A stretch of 30,113 nt of DNA, taken from CAZWRK01 sp964635875. Its GTDB lineage: Bacteria; Pseudomonadota; Gammaproteobacteria; Burkholderiales; Aquaspirillaceae. The stretch lies in assembly GCA_964635875.1 (NCBI GenBank), contig CAZWRK010000055.1, positions 1-30,113 on the forward strand, read 5' to 3'. The notes beneath the pieces were generated by a model, which was not told where the DNA came from, did not search any database, and was given only the letters and a program-made list of their open reading frames with translations. Every line of letters starts with the position of its first letter. Positions within the stretch are counted from its first letter, which is position 1. This document shows positions 7,784 through 14,348 of this stretch, piece after piece. The translations under genes were made by a program, and so were the position numbers.

Positions 7784-7807
7784 AAGGGCAGGTGCAATTT
7801 TGCCCTT
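7784..7807. other. Leader hairpin 1 upstream of tig
   Basis: AAGGGCA (7784-7790) and TGCCCTT (7801-7807) form a perfect 7-bp stem around a 10-base loop. On the plus strand no T run follows, so it does not look like a plus-strand terminator. On the minus strand CTTTTT follows the stem, but no minus-strand gene ends here. Confidence 0.4.
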
Positions 7808-7821
7808 GAAAGCAGTTGTTA

Positions 7822-7866
7822 TGACATGACTTGTAGGACTAGAGAGTCGGTTTCTCTAACATGTCA
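7822..7866 (+). other. Leader hairpin 2 upstream of tig (nested)
   Basis: Outer arms TGACATG (7822-7828) and CATGTCA (7860-7866) enclose inner arms TAGAGA (7840-7845) and TCTCTA (7853-7858) with loop GTCGGTT. Two perfectly complementary arm pairs nested in 45 bases suggest a folded RNA element in the tig leader. Confidence 0.45.
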
Positions 7867-7916
7867 GCCATCAAAAAACGTGCGATGTTTTGTGCTCGCA
7901 ATCATTTATTCAAGGT

Positions 7917-7935
7917 GCGCAGGCTTGGCCTGCGC
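7917..7935 (+). other. Leader hairpin 3, next to the tig ribosome binding site
   Basis: GCGCAGGC (7917-7924) and GCCTGCGC (7928-7935) form a perfect 8-bp GC-rich stem with loop TTG. It ends 10 bases before the tig Shine-Dalgarno AAGGA (7946-7950). The short TTTT after it is too weak for a good terminator. A role in translation control or mRNA 5' stability is possible. Confidence 0.5.
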
Positions 7936-7956
7936 CTCAAGTTTTAAGGACCTGAA

Positions 7957-9258
7957 ATGCAAGTTCAGTTGGAATCGTTGAGCACTCTAGAGCGTCGTTT
8001 AAGCGTCACTTTCCCTTTGGAAGTGGTCAACACTGAAGTGACTAAGCGTCTGCAGCGCGTGGCTCGTAACGCTAAAATTCAAGGTTTCCGTCCGGGCAAA
8101 GCTCCGCTGAAGATCGTTGAAGCAAACTACGGTGCGCAAGTTCGCGAAGAAGTGATGGGCGAAACCGTTCAGCAGCATTTTGCAGATGCAGTGCGTGAGC
8201 AAAATCTTCGTGTCGCCGGTTACCCGCGTTTTGAGCCGAGCCAGAATGAAGGCACTGAAAACTTTACGTTCAGCGCGCTGTTTGAAGTTTACCCCGAAGT
8301 GACTGTAGGTGACTTGGCTGAAAAAGCGATCGAAAAACCTGTCACTGAAGTGACCGACGCCGAAATCGAAAAAACCATCGACGTGCTTCGCAGTCAGCGC
8401 ACTCGTTTTGACTATGTTGAGCGTGCCGCTGAAAAAGGCGACCGCGTTATCATTGATTTTGTTGGCACGATTGACGGCGTGGCATTTGAAGGTGGTTCTG
8501 CTGAAAACTACCCGTTTGTATTGGGCCAAGGCCAAATGCTGCCTGAATTTGAAGCCGGTGTAGAAGGCTTGAAAGAAGGCGAAACCCGTAATGTTGACGT
8601 GAATTTCCCTGAGGATTATCACGGCAAAGACGTTGCAGGGAAAACCGCTGTATTCGCGATCACTGTGAAAAATGTTTCTGCACCGACCCTGCCTGAAGTT
8701 GACGAAGCTTTCGCAAAAACTTTAGGCATTGTTGATGGCGACGTTGCAAAAATGCGCGCTGAAATCAGCAAAAACGTGGCGCGTGAGGTGAAGCGTCGTT
8801 TGCAAGCACGTACTAAAGAAAACGTGATGCAAGCACTGTTGGATGTAACCACCATTGAACTGCCGAAGTCTTTGGTCTCGATGGAAGTGTCTCGCCTAGC
8901 GGCTCAAGCGCGTAAAGATCTTGAAGAGCGTGGTATTGACGCGAAAAACATGCCGATTCCGCCGGAACTGTTCCAAGAGCAAGCTGAGCGTCGCGTTGCT
9001 TTGGGTTTGATCTTGGCTGAAGTTGTCGATAGCAATGGCCTGACTGCTCAACCTGAGCAAGTAAAAGCCTTGGTCACTGAGTTTGCTGATAGCTACGAGC
9101 ACCCAGAAGAAGTGGTGAAGTGGTACTACGAGAGCCCAGAGCGCCTCGAAGGCCCGCAGTCTATGGTTCTGGAAGAGAACGTTGTTGAGTTTGTTCTGTC
9201 CAAAGCACAAGTGACTGAAAAAGCCGTGTCATTTGATGAATTGATGGGGAATGCCTGA
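7957..9258 (+). CDS. tig: Trigger factor, ribosome-associated chaperone and prolyl isomerase
   Basis: A 433-residue trigger factor, full length for the family. The N-terminal ribosome-binding domain carries the signature GFRPGKAP (43-50), which docks at the ribosomal tunnel exit. An FKBP-type peptidyl-prolyl isomerase domain spans about 155-245 (GDRVIIDFVGTIDG to FAITVKNV). The remaining alpha-helical C-terminal part forms the substrate cradle. It binds nascent chains co-translationally and acts alongside DnaK. AAGGA lies 6 bases before the ATG. The stop codon overlaps the clpP start by one base (TGATG), so the two are coupled. The gene order tig-clpP-clpX is widely conserved. Confidence 0.98.
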   Translation: MQVQLESLSTLERRLSVTFPLEVVNTEVTKRLQRVARNAKIQGFRPGKAPLKIVEANYGAQVREEVMGETVQQHFADAVREQNLRVAGYPRFEPSQNEGTENFTFSALFEVYPEVTVGDLAEKAIEKPVTEVTDAEIEKTIDVLRSQRTRFDYVERAAEKGDRVIIDFVGTIDGVAFEGGSAENYPFVLGQGQMLPEFEAGVEGLKEGETRNVDVNFPEDYHGKDVAGKTAVFAITVKNVSAPTLPEVDEAFAKTLGIVDGDVAKMRAEISKNVAREVKRRLQARTKENVMQALLDVTTIELPKSLVSMEVSRLAAQARKDLEERGIDAKNMPIPPELFQEQAERRVALGLILAEVVDSNGLTAQPEQVKALVTEFADSYEHPEEVVKWYYESPERLEGPQSMVLEENVVEFVLSKAQVTEKAVSFDELMGNA

Positions 9259-9902
9259 TGTTAGGACAACTTAATTGGCAAGCGGCCTCAACAACACCGG
9301 AGGCATTGGGTTTAGTGCCGATGGTCGTTGAGCAAAGTGGTCGGGGTGAACGTGCCTATGACATTTATTCGCGCTTATTGAAAGAGCGGATTGTGTTTAT
9401 GGTCGGTCCGGTAACGGATGACTCTGCCAATTTGGTTGTCGCACAAATGCTGTTTCTTGAGTCGGAAAATCCGGACAAAGATATTTACTTGTATATCAAT
9501 TCGCCGGGTGGGTCGGTGACGGCTGGCTTGTCGATTTATGACACGATGAATTTCATCAAGCCGGATATTTCGACTCTGTGCATTGGCCAAGCAGCCAGCA
9601 TGGGCGCCTTCTTATTGTCTGCTGGCGCAAAAGGTAAGCGTTTTGCCTTGCCGAATTCGCGCGTGATGATTCATCAGCCGCTCGGTGGTTTCCAAGGTCA
9701 GGCGTCGGATTTTGAAATTCATGCGCGCGAGATTTTATCTCTCAAGCGCAAATTGAACGAGCTGATGGCGGGTCATTGTGGCCGGACATTGGAAGATCTT
9801 GAGCGTGATACCGACCGAGATCACTTTATGAGCGCGGATGCAGCGTGCGAATATGGTCTGGTGGACAAGGTGCTGTCGAGTCGTCATGAGGCTTCTGTAT
9901 GA
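9258..9902 (+). CDS. clpP: ATP-dependent Clp protease proteolytic subunit
   Basis: A 214-residue ClpP serine protease that forms the tetradecameric chamber fed by ClpX (and ClpA). The catalytic triad is visible: Ser 114 in GQAASMGA, His 139 in VMIHQPLGG and Asp 188 in RDTDRDHF; their spacing equals that of E. coli Ser 97/His 122/Asp 171. The N-terminal 20 or so residues before PMVVEQSGRGERAYDIYSRLL are likely a processed propeptide, as in E. coli. The gene overlaps tig by one base and clpX by four (ATGA), so the three are likely made from one message. Confidence 0.98.
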   Translation: MLGQLNWQAASTTPEALGLVPMVVEQSGRGERAYDIYSRLLKERIVFMVGPVTDDSANLVVAQMLFLESENPDKDIYLYINSPGGSVTAGLSIYDTMNFIKPDISTLCIGQAASMGAFLLSAGAKGKRFALPNSRVMIHQPLGGFQGQASDFEIHAREILSLKRKLNELMAGHCGRTLEDLERDTDRDHFMSADAACEYGLVDKVLSSRHEASV

Positions 9903-11182
9903 CCGAGAAGAAAGACAAGCTGCTGTATTGCTCTTTTTGTGGAAAAAGTCAGCACGAGGTTCGTTTAGTCGCGGGCCCGAATGTGTTTATTTGTAATGAA
10001 TGCATTGATTTGTGCAAAGACGTTCTTGTCGAAGAGGGGCGGTCTGATGGGGGCATCGGCGCAGGGGCGGTTGAAGCCGCTGCGAAAGCGGCTCACCTTC
10101 CTACACCGAAGGAAATTCGTGAAACACTTGATCAGTATGTGATTGGTCAAGAGCAAGCGAAAAAGGTTCTTTCGGTTGCGGTCTATAACCACTATAAACG
10201 GTTAGCGCGTCGTAACAGCGGCCAAGAAGTCGAGTTGGCGAAAAGTAATATTTTGCTGATTGGCCCGACGGGTTCCGGTAAAACTTTGCTGGCGCAAACC
10301 TTAGCGCGTTTGTTGGATGTGCCTTTTGTCATGGCCGACGCCACGACGTTGACAGAAGCGGGTTATGTGGGTGAAGACGTCGAGAATATCGTGCAAAAGC
10401 TGCTGCAAAAGTGCGATTACGATGTCGAAAAAGCACAGCGCGGCATCATTTATATCGATGAAATCGACAAAATTTCACGTAAATCTGATAACCCGTCGAT
10501 TACGCGCGACGTTTCTGGCGAGGGCGTTCAGCAGGCCTTGTTGAAACTGATCGAAGGCACCGTGGCCTCAATTCCACCGCAGGGTGGGCGTAAGCATCCA
10601 AACCAAGAGTTTATTCAAGTCAACACGACCGATATTCTCTTTGTGTGCGGTGGTGCTTTTGACGGGCTGGAAAAAATTATCCGTCAACGCTCTCAAAAAG
10701 GTGGGATTGGTTTTGGGGCCGAGGTATTCTCGAAAGACGAAGGCCGTGATATTGGTCGTGTCCTGCAAGAAACCGAGCCAGAAGACTTGATTAAGTTCGG
10801 TTTGATTCCCGAGTTTATCGGTCGCTTGCCTGTTGTCGCGATGCTTGAAGAGTTGGATGAAACTGCGCTAATTGCCATTTTGACTGATCCGAAAAATGCC
10901 TTAGTGAAACAGTTCCAGCAGCTTTTTGCGATCGAAGACGTTGAGCTTGAGGTGAATGAGGACGCTTTGCAGAGCATTGCGAAGCAGGCTGTCGCGCGTC
11001 GTACCGGTGCACGAGGGCTGCGCTCAAGTATTGAGCGTGCCTTGCTGGATACGATGTACGATATTCCTTCTCAGAAGGGCATTCGCAAAGTGCTGGTCAA
11101 TAAAGATGTGATTGAATCTAATGCTGCGCCAGAGTTGATTTATCATCAAGATGGTTGCGAGCAGGATCAGCGCATTGCATGA
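9899..11182 (+). CDS. clpX: ATP-dependent Clp protease, ATPase and specificity subunit
   Basis: A 427-residue AAA+ unfoldase that recognises tagged substrates, including ssrA-tagged proteins, and threads them into ClpP. The N-terminal zinc-binding domain has Cys 11/14 (CSFCGK) and Cys 32/35 (CNEC). Walker A is GPTGSGKT (122-129) and Walker B is GIIYIDEIDK. The pore-loop motif GYVGED and the RKH loop in QGGRKHPNQ are present. Downstream motifs SDNPSITRDVSGEGVQQ and GAFDGL are typical. It overlaps clpP by four bases. A strong terminator lies 20 bases after the stop, which separates this operon from lon. Confidence 0.98.
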   Translation: MTEKKDKLLYCSFCGKSQHEVRLVAGPNVFICNECIDLCKDVLVEEGRSDGGIGAGAVEAAAKAAHLPTPKEIRETLDQYVIGQEQAKKVLSVAVYNHYKRLARRNSGQEVELAKSNILLIGPTGSGKTLLAQTLARLLDVPFVMADATTLTEAGYVGEDVENIVQKLLQKCDYDVEKAQRGIIYIDEIDKISRKSDNPSITRDVSGEGVQQALLKLIEGTVASIPPQGGRKHPNQEFIQVNTTDILFVCGGAFDGLEKIIRQRSQKGGIGFGAEVFSKDEGRDIGRVLQETEPEDLIKFGLIPEFIGRLPVVAMLEELDETALIAILTDPKNALVKQFQQLFAIEDVELEVNEDALQSIAKQAVARRTGARGLRSSIERALLDTMYDIPSQKGIRKVLVNKDVIESNAAPELIYHQDGCEQDQRIA

Positions 11183-11201
11183 TCCGTATGACGGTAAACA
11201 T

Positions 11202-11237
11202 GCCGATCGGGTTTTCCGGTCGGCTGTTTTTATTTTT
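11202..11237 (+). terminator. Rho-independent terminator after clpX
   Basis: GCCGATCGG (11202-11210) pairs over 9 bp, including one G-U pair, with CCGGTCGGC (11216-11224) around loop GTTTT. TGTTTTTATTTTT follows directly. Confidence 0.9.
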
Positions 11238-11284
11238 AAGCCCGCATGATGATGGCGTTTTAATTGAGGGGCCCGAGAGAATTG

Positions 11285-11312
11285 CTTGAATTTGTCTCGT
11301 GCTCCCCCATCT
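11285..11312 (+). promoter_or_regulatory. Sigma32 (heat-shock) promoter of lon
   Basis: -35 CTTGAAT (11285-11291) and -10 CCCCATCT (11305-11312), with 14 bases between CTTGAA and CCCCAT. This matches the sigma32 consensus CTTGAA-N13/14-CCCCATNT almost perfectly. lon is a classic heat-shock gene in proteobacteria. The predicted leader is about 30 bases, with AGGAAA before the start codon. Confidence 0.8.
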
Positions 11313-11350
11313 GACGATCATTCTTTTGCTTTCCAAAAACAGGAAATTCG

Positions 11351-13774
11351 ATGTCGCACGCTCCCGAAGCCACGAATACGCCCGAGACCCTCCCGCTGCT
11401 GCCTTTGCGTGATGTGGTGGTCTTTCCGCATATGGTTATTCCTCTTTTCGTCGGCCGCCCCAAGTCTATTAAAGCACTTGAGCAGGCGATGGAAGCGGCA
11501 ACCCCTATTTTGTTGGTGGCCCAAAAATCTGCCTCCAAAGATGAACCTTCGGGCGATGATCTGTACCCCGTGGGAACCGTATCTTCTGTTTTACAAATGC
11601 TGAAGCTCCCCGACGGCACCGTTAAGGTTCTTGTTGAGGGACGGCAGCGCGCTCGGGTCAGCGAAATTCACGAAGTGGATGGCTACTTTGAGGCCAAAAT
11701 TGACCCCACCACCGATGACGATGAAGGCTCTGAAGAGACAGAAGCCATGCGTCGGACATTGATGACCCAGTTTGAGCAATTCGTCAAACTGAGCAAAAAA
11801 ATTCCGCCCGAAATTTTAACTTCTTTATCTTCGATTGATCATGCCGGTCGGCTTGCAGACACGATTGCCGCGCATCTGCCGCTCAAGCTTGATCAGAAAC
11901 AAGAAGTTCTTGAAATTTTCCCGCTAGATACGCGTCTTGAGCATCTGCTTACGCAATTAGAATCTGAGCTAGACATTTTGCAGGTCGAAAAGCGTATCCG
12001 TGGTCGCGTTAAGCGCCAAATGGAAAAGAGCCAGCGCGAGTACTACCTGAACGAGCAAGTCAAAGCCATCCAAAAAGAACTGGGTGAGGTCGATGAAAAT
12101 AGCGATCTTGATGAGCTAGAAAAGAAAATTAAAACCGCTGGCATGTCGAAAGAAGCCCGCGAAAAAGCCCAAAATGAATTGAAAAAATTGCGCATGATGT
12201 CGCCAATGTCTGCAGAAGCAACAGTGGTGCGCAATTACATCGAGACATTAGTCGGGTTACCGTGGAAGAAAAAAAGCAAAATCAATAAAGATTTAGCTTC
12301 GGCAGAGTCGGTGCTTGAGGCTGATCATTACGGCTTAGAAAAAGTTAAAGAACGCATTGTCGAGTATCTCGCGGTTCAACAGCGCGTTGATAAGCTCAAA
12401 GCGCCGATCCTGTGTTTGGTTGGGCCGCCGGGGGTGGGCAAAACCTCGCTGGGGCAATCGATTGCGCGCGCAACCGGTCGCGAGTTCGTTCGGATGGCAT
12501 TAGGCGGCGTTCGCGATGAGGCCGAAATTCGTGGCCATCGCCGGACTTATATTGGTTCGATGCCCGGCAAAATTCTTCAGAGCATGAGCAAAGTCGGCGT
12601 GAAAAATCCGCTCTTCTTGCTCGATGAAGTCGACAAAATGGGCGCCGATTTCCGGGGTGATCCGTCTTCGGCTCTGTTGGAAGTTTTGGATCCTGAGCAA
12701 AACCATGCCTTTGCTGATCACTATACCGAGGTCGATTTTGATTTGTCGGATGTGATGTTTGTCGCTACGGCTAACTCGCTTAATATCCCGCACGCGCTAT
12801 TGGATCGGATGGAAATTATTCGTTTGTCGGGGTATACCGAAGACGAAAAATTAAACATTGCCAATAAATACCTGATTCCTAAGCAATTGAAAAACAATGG
12901 CTTAGAAGAAGGTGAGCTGGCGATTCAAGAAGGTGCGATTCGCGATATTGTCCGTTATTACACGCGTGAATCGGGTGTGCGCTCCCTTGATCGGGAAATT
13001 GCCAAAATCAGTCGCAAAGTCGTTAAGGCTGCTTTGGCGCGTAAAACCGAGAAAAAGGCGACTAAAACGACGGTATCCAGCAAAAATCTGGATAAATATT
13101 TGGGCGTCCAACGTTTCGAATATGGTGTAGCCGAAGAAGCGAACCAAGTCGGCCAAGTGACCGGCTTGGCGTGGACCGAGGTTGGTGGCGATTTGCTTAC
13201 GATTGAGGCGGTTTCTTTGCCTGGTAAAGGAACGATTATTCGGACGGGCCAGCTTGGCGAAGTGATGCAAGAGTCGATTCAAGCGGCGCTTTCTGTGGTT
13301 CGGAGTCGTGCGCAGTTGCTGGGGATTAAAAAAGAGTTTTACGAGAAGAACGACATTCACATTCACTTGCCTGAGGGTGCGACGCCGAAAGACGGTCCTT
13401 CGGCAGGGATTGGAATTGTGACGGCCATGGTTTCGGCTTTGACCGGCATTCCAGTGCGCGCAGACGTGGCGATGACGGGTGAAATTACCCTGCGCGGCGA
13501 AGTCTTACCGATCGGCGGTTTGAAAGAGAAGTTGCTCGCAGCGCAGCGTGGCGGTATTGCGCATGTTTTGATTCCTAAAGGCAATGTGAAAGACCTTGAG
13601 GATATCCCTGCAAGCATTCGTCAGAAGCTGGAAATTCATCCGGTGAAATGGATTGACGATGTCTTGAAAATTGCATTGGAAAGTCAGCCGACGCCGATTG
13701 TAGAAGACAATGACATTGGCACAATTCCTGCCGTGAATGACAAAGACGCGGCTTCACAAGTCGTGACACATTAA
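11351..13774 (+). CDS. lon: ATP-dependent Lon protease (LonA type)
   Basis: An 807-residue cytosolic LonA protease that degrades misfolded and short-lived regulatory proteins. The N-terminal substrate-binding domain begins LPLLPLRDVVVFPHMVIPLFVGR, and a long coiled coil covers about 195-270. The AAA+ module has Walker A GPPGVGKT (about 358-365) and Walker B LFLLDEVDKM. The C-terminal protease domain carries the catalytic Ser 684 in KDGPSAGIGI and the partner Lys in GGLKEKLLAAQRGG. A Lys-rich insert (KTEKKATKTTVSSKN) separates the AAA+ and protease parts. AGGAAA lies 6-7 bases before the ATG. A sigma32 promoter precedes it, and hupB follows from its own promoter. Confidence 0.98.
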   Translation: MSHAPEATNTPETLPLLPLRDVVVFPHMVIPLFVGRPKSIKALEQAMEAATPILLVAQKSASKDEPSGDDLYPVGTVSSVLQMLKLPDGTVKVLVEGRQRARVSEIHEVDGYFEAKIDPTTDDDEGSEETEAMRRTLMTQFEQFVKLSKKIPPEILTSLSSIDHAGRLADTIAAHLPLKLDQKQEVLEIFPLDTRLEHLLTQLESELDILQVEKRIRGRVKRQMEKSQREYYLNEQVKAIQKELGEVDENSDLDELEKKIKTAGMSKEAREKAQNELKKLRMMSPMSAEATVVRNYIETLVGLPWKKKSKINKDLASAESVLEADHYGLEKVKERIVEYLAVQQRVDKLKAPILCLVGPPGVGKTSLGQSIARATGREFVRMALGGVRDEAEIRGHRRTYIGSMPGKILQSMSKVGVKNPLFLLDEVDKMGADFRGDPSSALLEVLDPEQNHAFADHYTEVDFDLSDVMFVATANSLNIPHALLDRMEIIRLSGYTEDEKLNIANKYLIPKQLKNNGLEEGELAIQEGAIRDIVRYYTRESGVRSLDREIAKISRKVVKAALARKTEKKATKTTVSSKNLDKYLGVQRFEYGVAEEANQVGQVTGLAWTEVGGDLLTIEAVSLPGKGTIIRTGQLGEVMQESIQAALSVVRSRAQLLGIKKEFYEKNDIHIHLPEGATPKDGPSAGIGIVTAMVSALTGIPVRADVAMTGEITLRGEVLPIGGLKEKLLAAQRGGIAHVLIPKGNVKDLEDIPASIRQKLEIHPVKWIDDVLKIALESQPTPIVEDNDIGTIPAVNDKDAASQVVTH

Positions 13775-13787
13775 CAAGTAAAATCCG

Positions 13788-13817
13788 TTGACACGCGGTT
13801 TTCCGCCTTGCTATAAA
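13788..13817 (+). promoter_or_regulatory. Sigma70 promoter of hupB
   Basis: -35 TTGACA (13788-13793, perfect), 18-base spacer, -10 TATAAA (13812-13817, 5/6). The predicted start near 13824 leaves a leader of about 55 bases with a hairpin. It begins 14 bases after the lon stop codon. Confidence 0.8.
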
Positions 13818-13829
13818 GCAGACGGCCTT

Positions 13830-13855
13830 GGCTTCCCGCTTAGAGGGAAGCCTTT
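13830..13855 (+). other. Hairpin in the hupB leader
   Basis: GGCTTCCC (13830-13837) and GGGAAGCC (13845-13852) form a perfect 8-bp stem with loop GCTTAGA, followed by TTT. It could terminate lon read-through or attenuate or stabilise the hupB message. The T run is short, so it is not called a terminator. It lies inside the leader of the promoter above. Confidence 0.55.
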
Positions 13856-13879
13856 AAAAGATTCGAAAGGGGATGTTTC

Positions 13880-14149
13880 GTGAATAAATCACAATTGATT
13901 GATGCTATCGCTGCTTCGGCAGATATTTCTAAAGCAGATGCAGGCAAGGCCTTGGATGGCATGATCGACTCGCTGACCAACGCATTAAAAGCTGGTGACA
14001 CCGTCACGTTAGTGGGCTTTGGTACTTTCTATGTGGGCGAGCGTGCAGAGCGCACTGGCCGCAATCCAAAAACAGGCGAAAGCATTACGATTCCGGCGGC
14101 AAAAAGCCCGAAATTCCGCCCAGGCAAAGCATTGAAAGACGCGCTATAA
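13880..14149 (+). CDS. hupB: DNA-binding protein HU (beta type)
   Basis: An 89-residue histone-like protein with the family's usual length. It has the N-terminal helical dimerisation part MNKSQLIDAIAASADISK and the beta-arm signature GFGTFYVGERAERTGRNPKTGESITIPAAKSPKFRPGKALKD; the RNPKTG arm and its proline intercalate and bend DNA. Translation starts at GTG, with AAAGGGG about 8 bases upstream; the nearby ATG at 13874 runs into a stop. HU compacts the nucleoid and assists replication and recombination. The position directly after lon is the same as hupB in E. coli, which supports the beta name. Confidence 0.96.
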   Translation: MNKSQLIDAIAASADISKADAGKALDGMIDSLTNALKAGDTVTLVGFGTFYVGERAERTGRNPKTGESITIPAAKSPKFRPGKALKDAL

Positions 14150-14167
14150 TCTTGCCTTCGCAGGACA

Positions 14168-14196
14168 TTTTCGCTAACGCATCGCGTTAGCGAAAA
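14168..14196. other. Perfect 13-bp inverted repeat between hupB and tRNA-Asp
   Basis: TTTTCGCTAACGC (14168-14180) and GCGTTAGCGAAAA (14184-14196) are fully complementary around loop ATC. The element ends three bases before the tRNA. It has no T run after the stem on either strand, so it is not a standard intrinsic terminator. It could be a processing or protection hairpin in the pre-tRNA, or a rho-dependent or binding-site element. Confidence 0.6.
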
Positions 14197-14199
14197 AAG

Positions 14200-14276
14200 G
14201 GAGTGGTAGTTCAGTTGGTTAGAATACCGGCCTGTCACGCCGGGGGTCGCGGGTTCGAGTCCCGTCCACTCCGCCA
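14200..14276 (+). tRNA. tRNA-Asp (anticodon GTC), complete with encoded CCA
   Basis: A 77-base cloverleaf: acceptor GGAGTGG/CCACTCC, D loop with AGTTGGTTAGA, anticodon arm around CTGTCAC (GTC at 14234-14236), T arm GCGGGTTCGAGTCCCGT, discriminator G and encoded CCA. It is close to E. coli tRNA-Asp across its length. A perfect -10 (TATAAT, 14145-14150) overlaps the hupB stop codon but has no recognisable -35 at the right distance, so transcription may come from there or by read-through from hupB. A strong terminator follows. Confidence 0.97.
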
Positions 14277-14287
14277 CATTCTTGAAG

Positions 14288-14313
14288 GGTGAACACGGTT
14301 CACCTTTTTTTTT
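14288..14313 (+). terminator. Rho-independent terminator after tRNA-Asp
   Basis: GGTGAAC (14288-14294) pairs with GTTCACC (14298-14304) around ACG, extendable by a G-U and A-T pairs, followed by nine T residues. It ends the hupB/tRNA-Asp transcript and lies before ppiD. Confidence 0.93.
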
Positions 14314-14348
14314 GCCCATTCATGCGTTTAGGCAGGAAACCGGCAGAT

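Noticed and set aside
7784..7807. Minus-strand intrinsic terminator (stem followed by CTTTTT on minus)
   Set aside because: No minus-strand gene ends upstream of it; treated as part of the tig leader structure instead.
7999..8622. A 207-codon minus-strand frame opposite tig
   Set aside because: Trigger factor is unmistakable on the plus strand; the antisense product is a low-complexity Phe/His/Asn-rich artefact.
14289..14348. Upstream extension of ppiD
   Set aside because: The added 20 codons run through the tRNA-Asp terminator stem and T run; the conserved start MFDFVQKN is at 14349.
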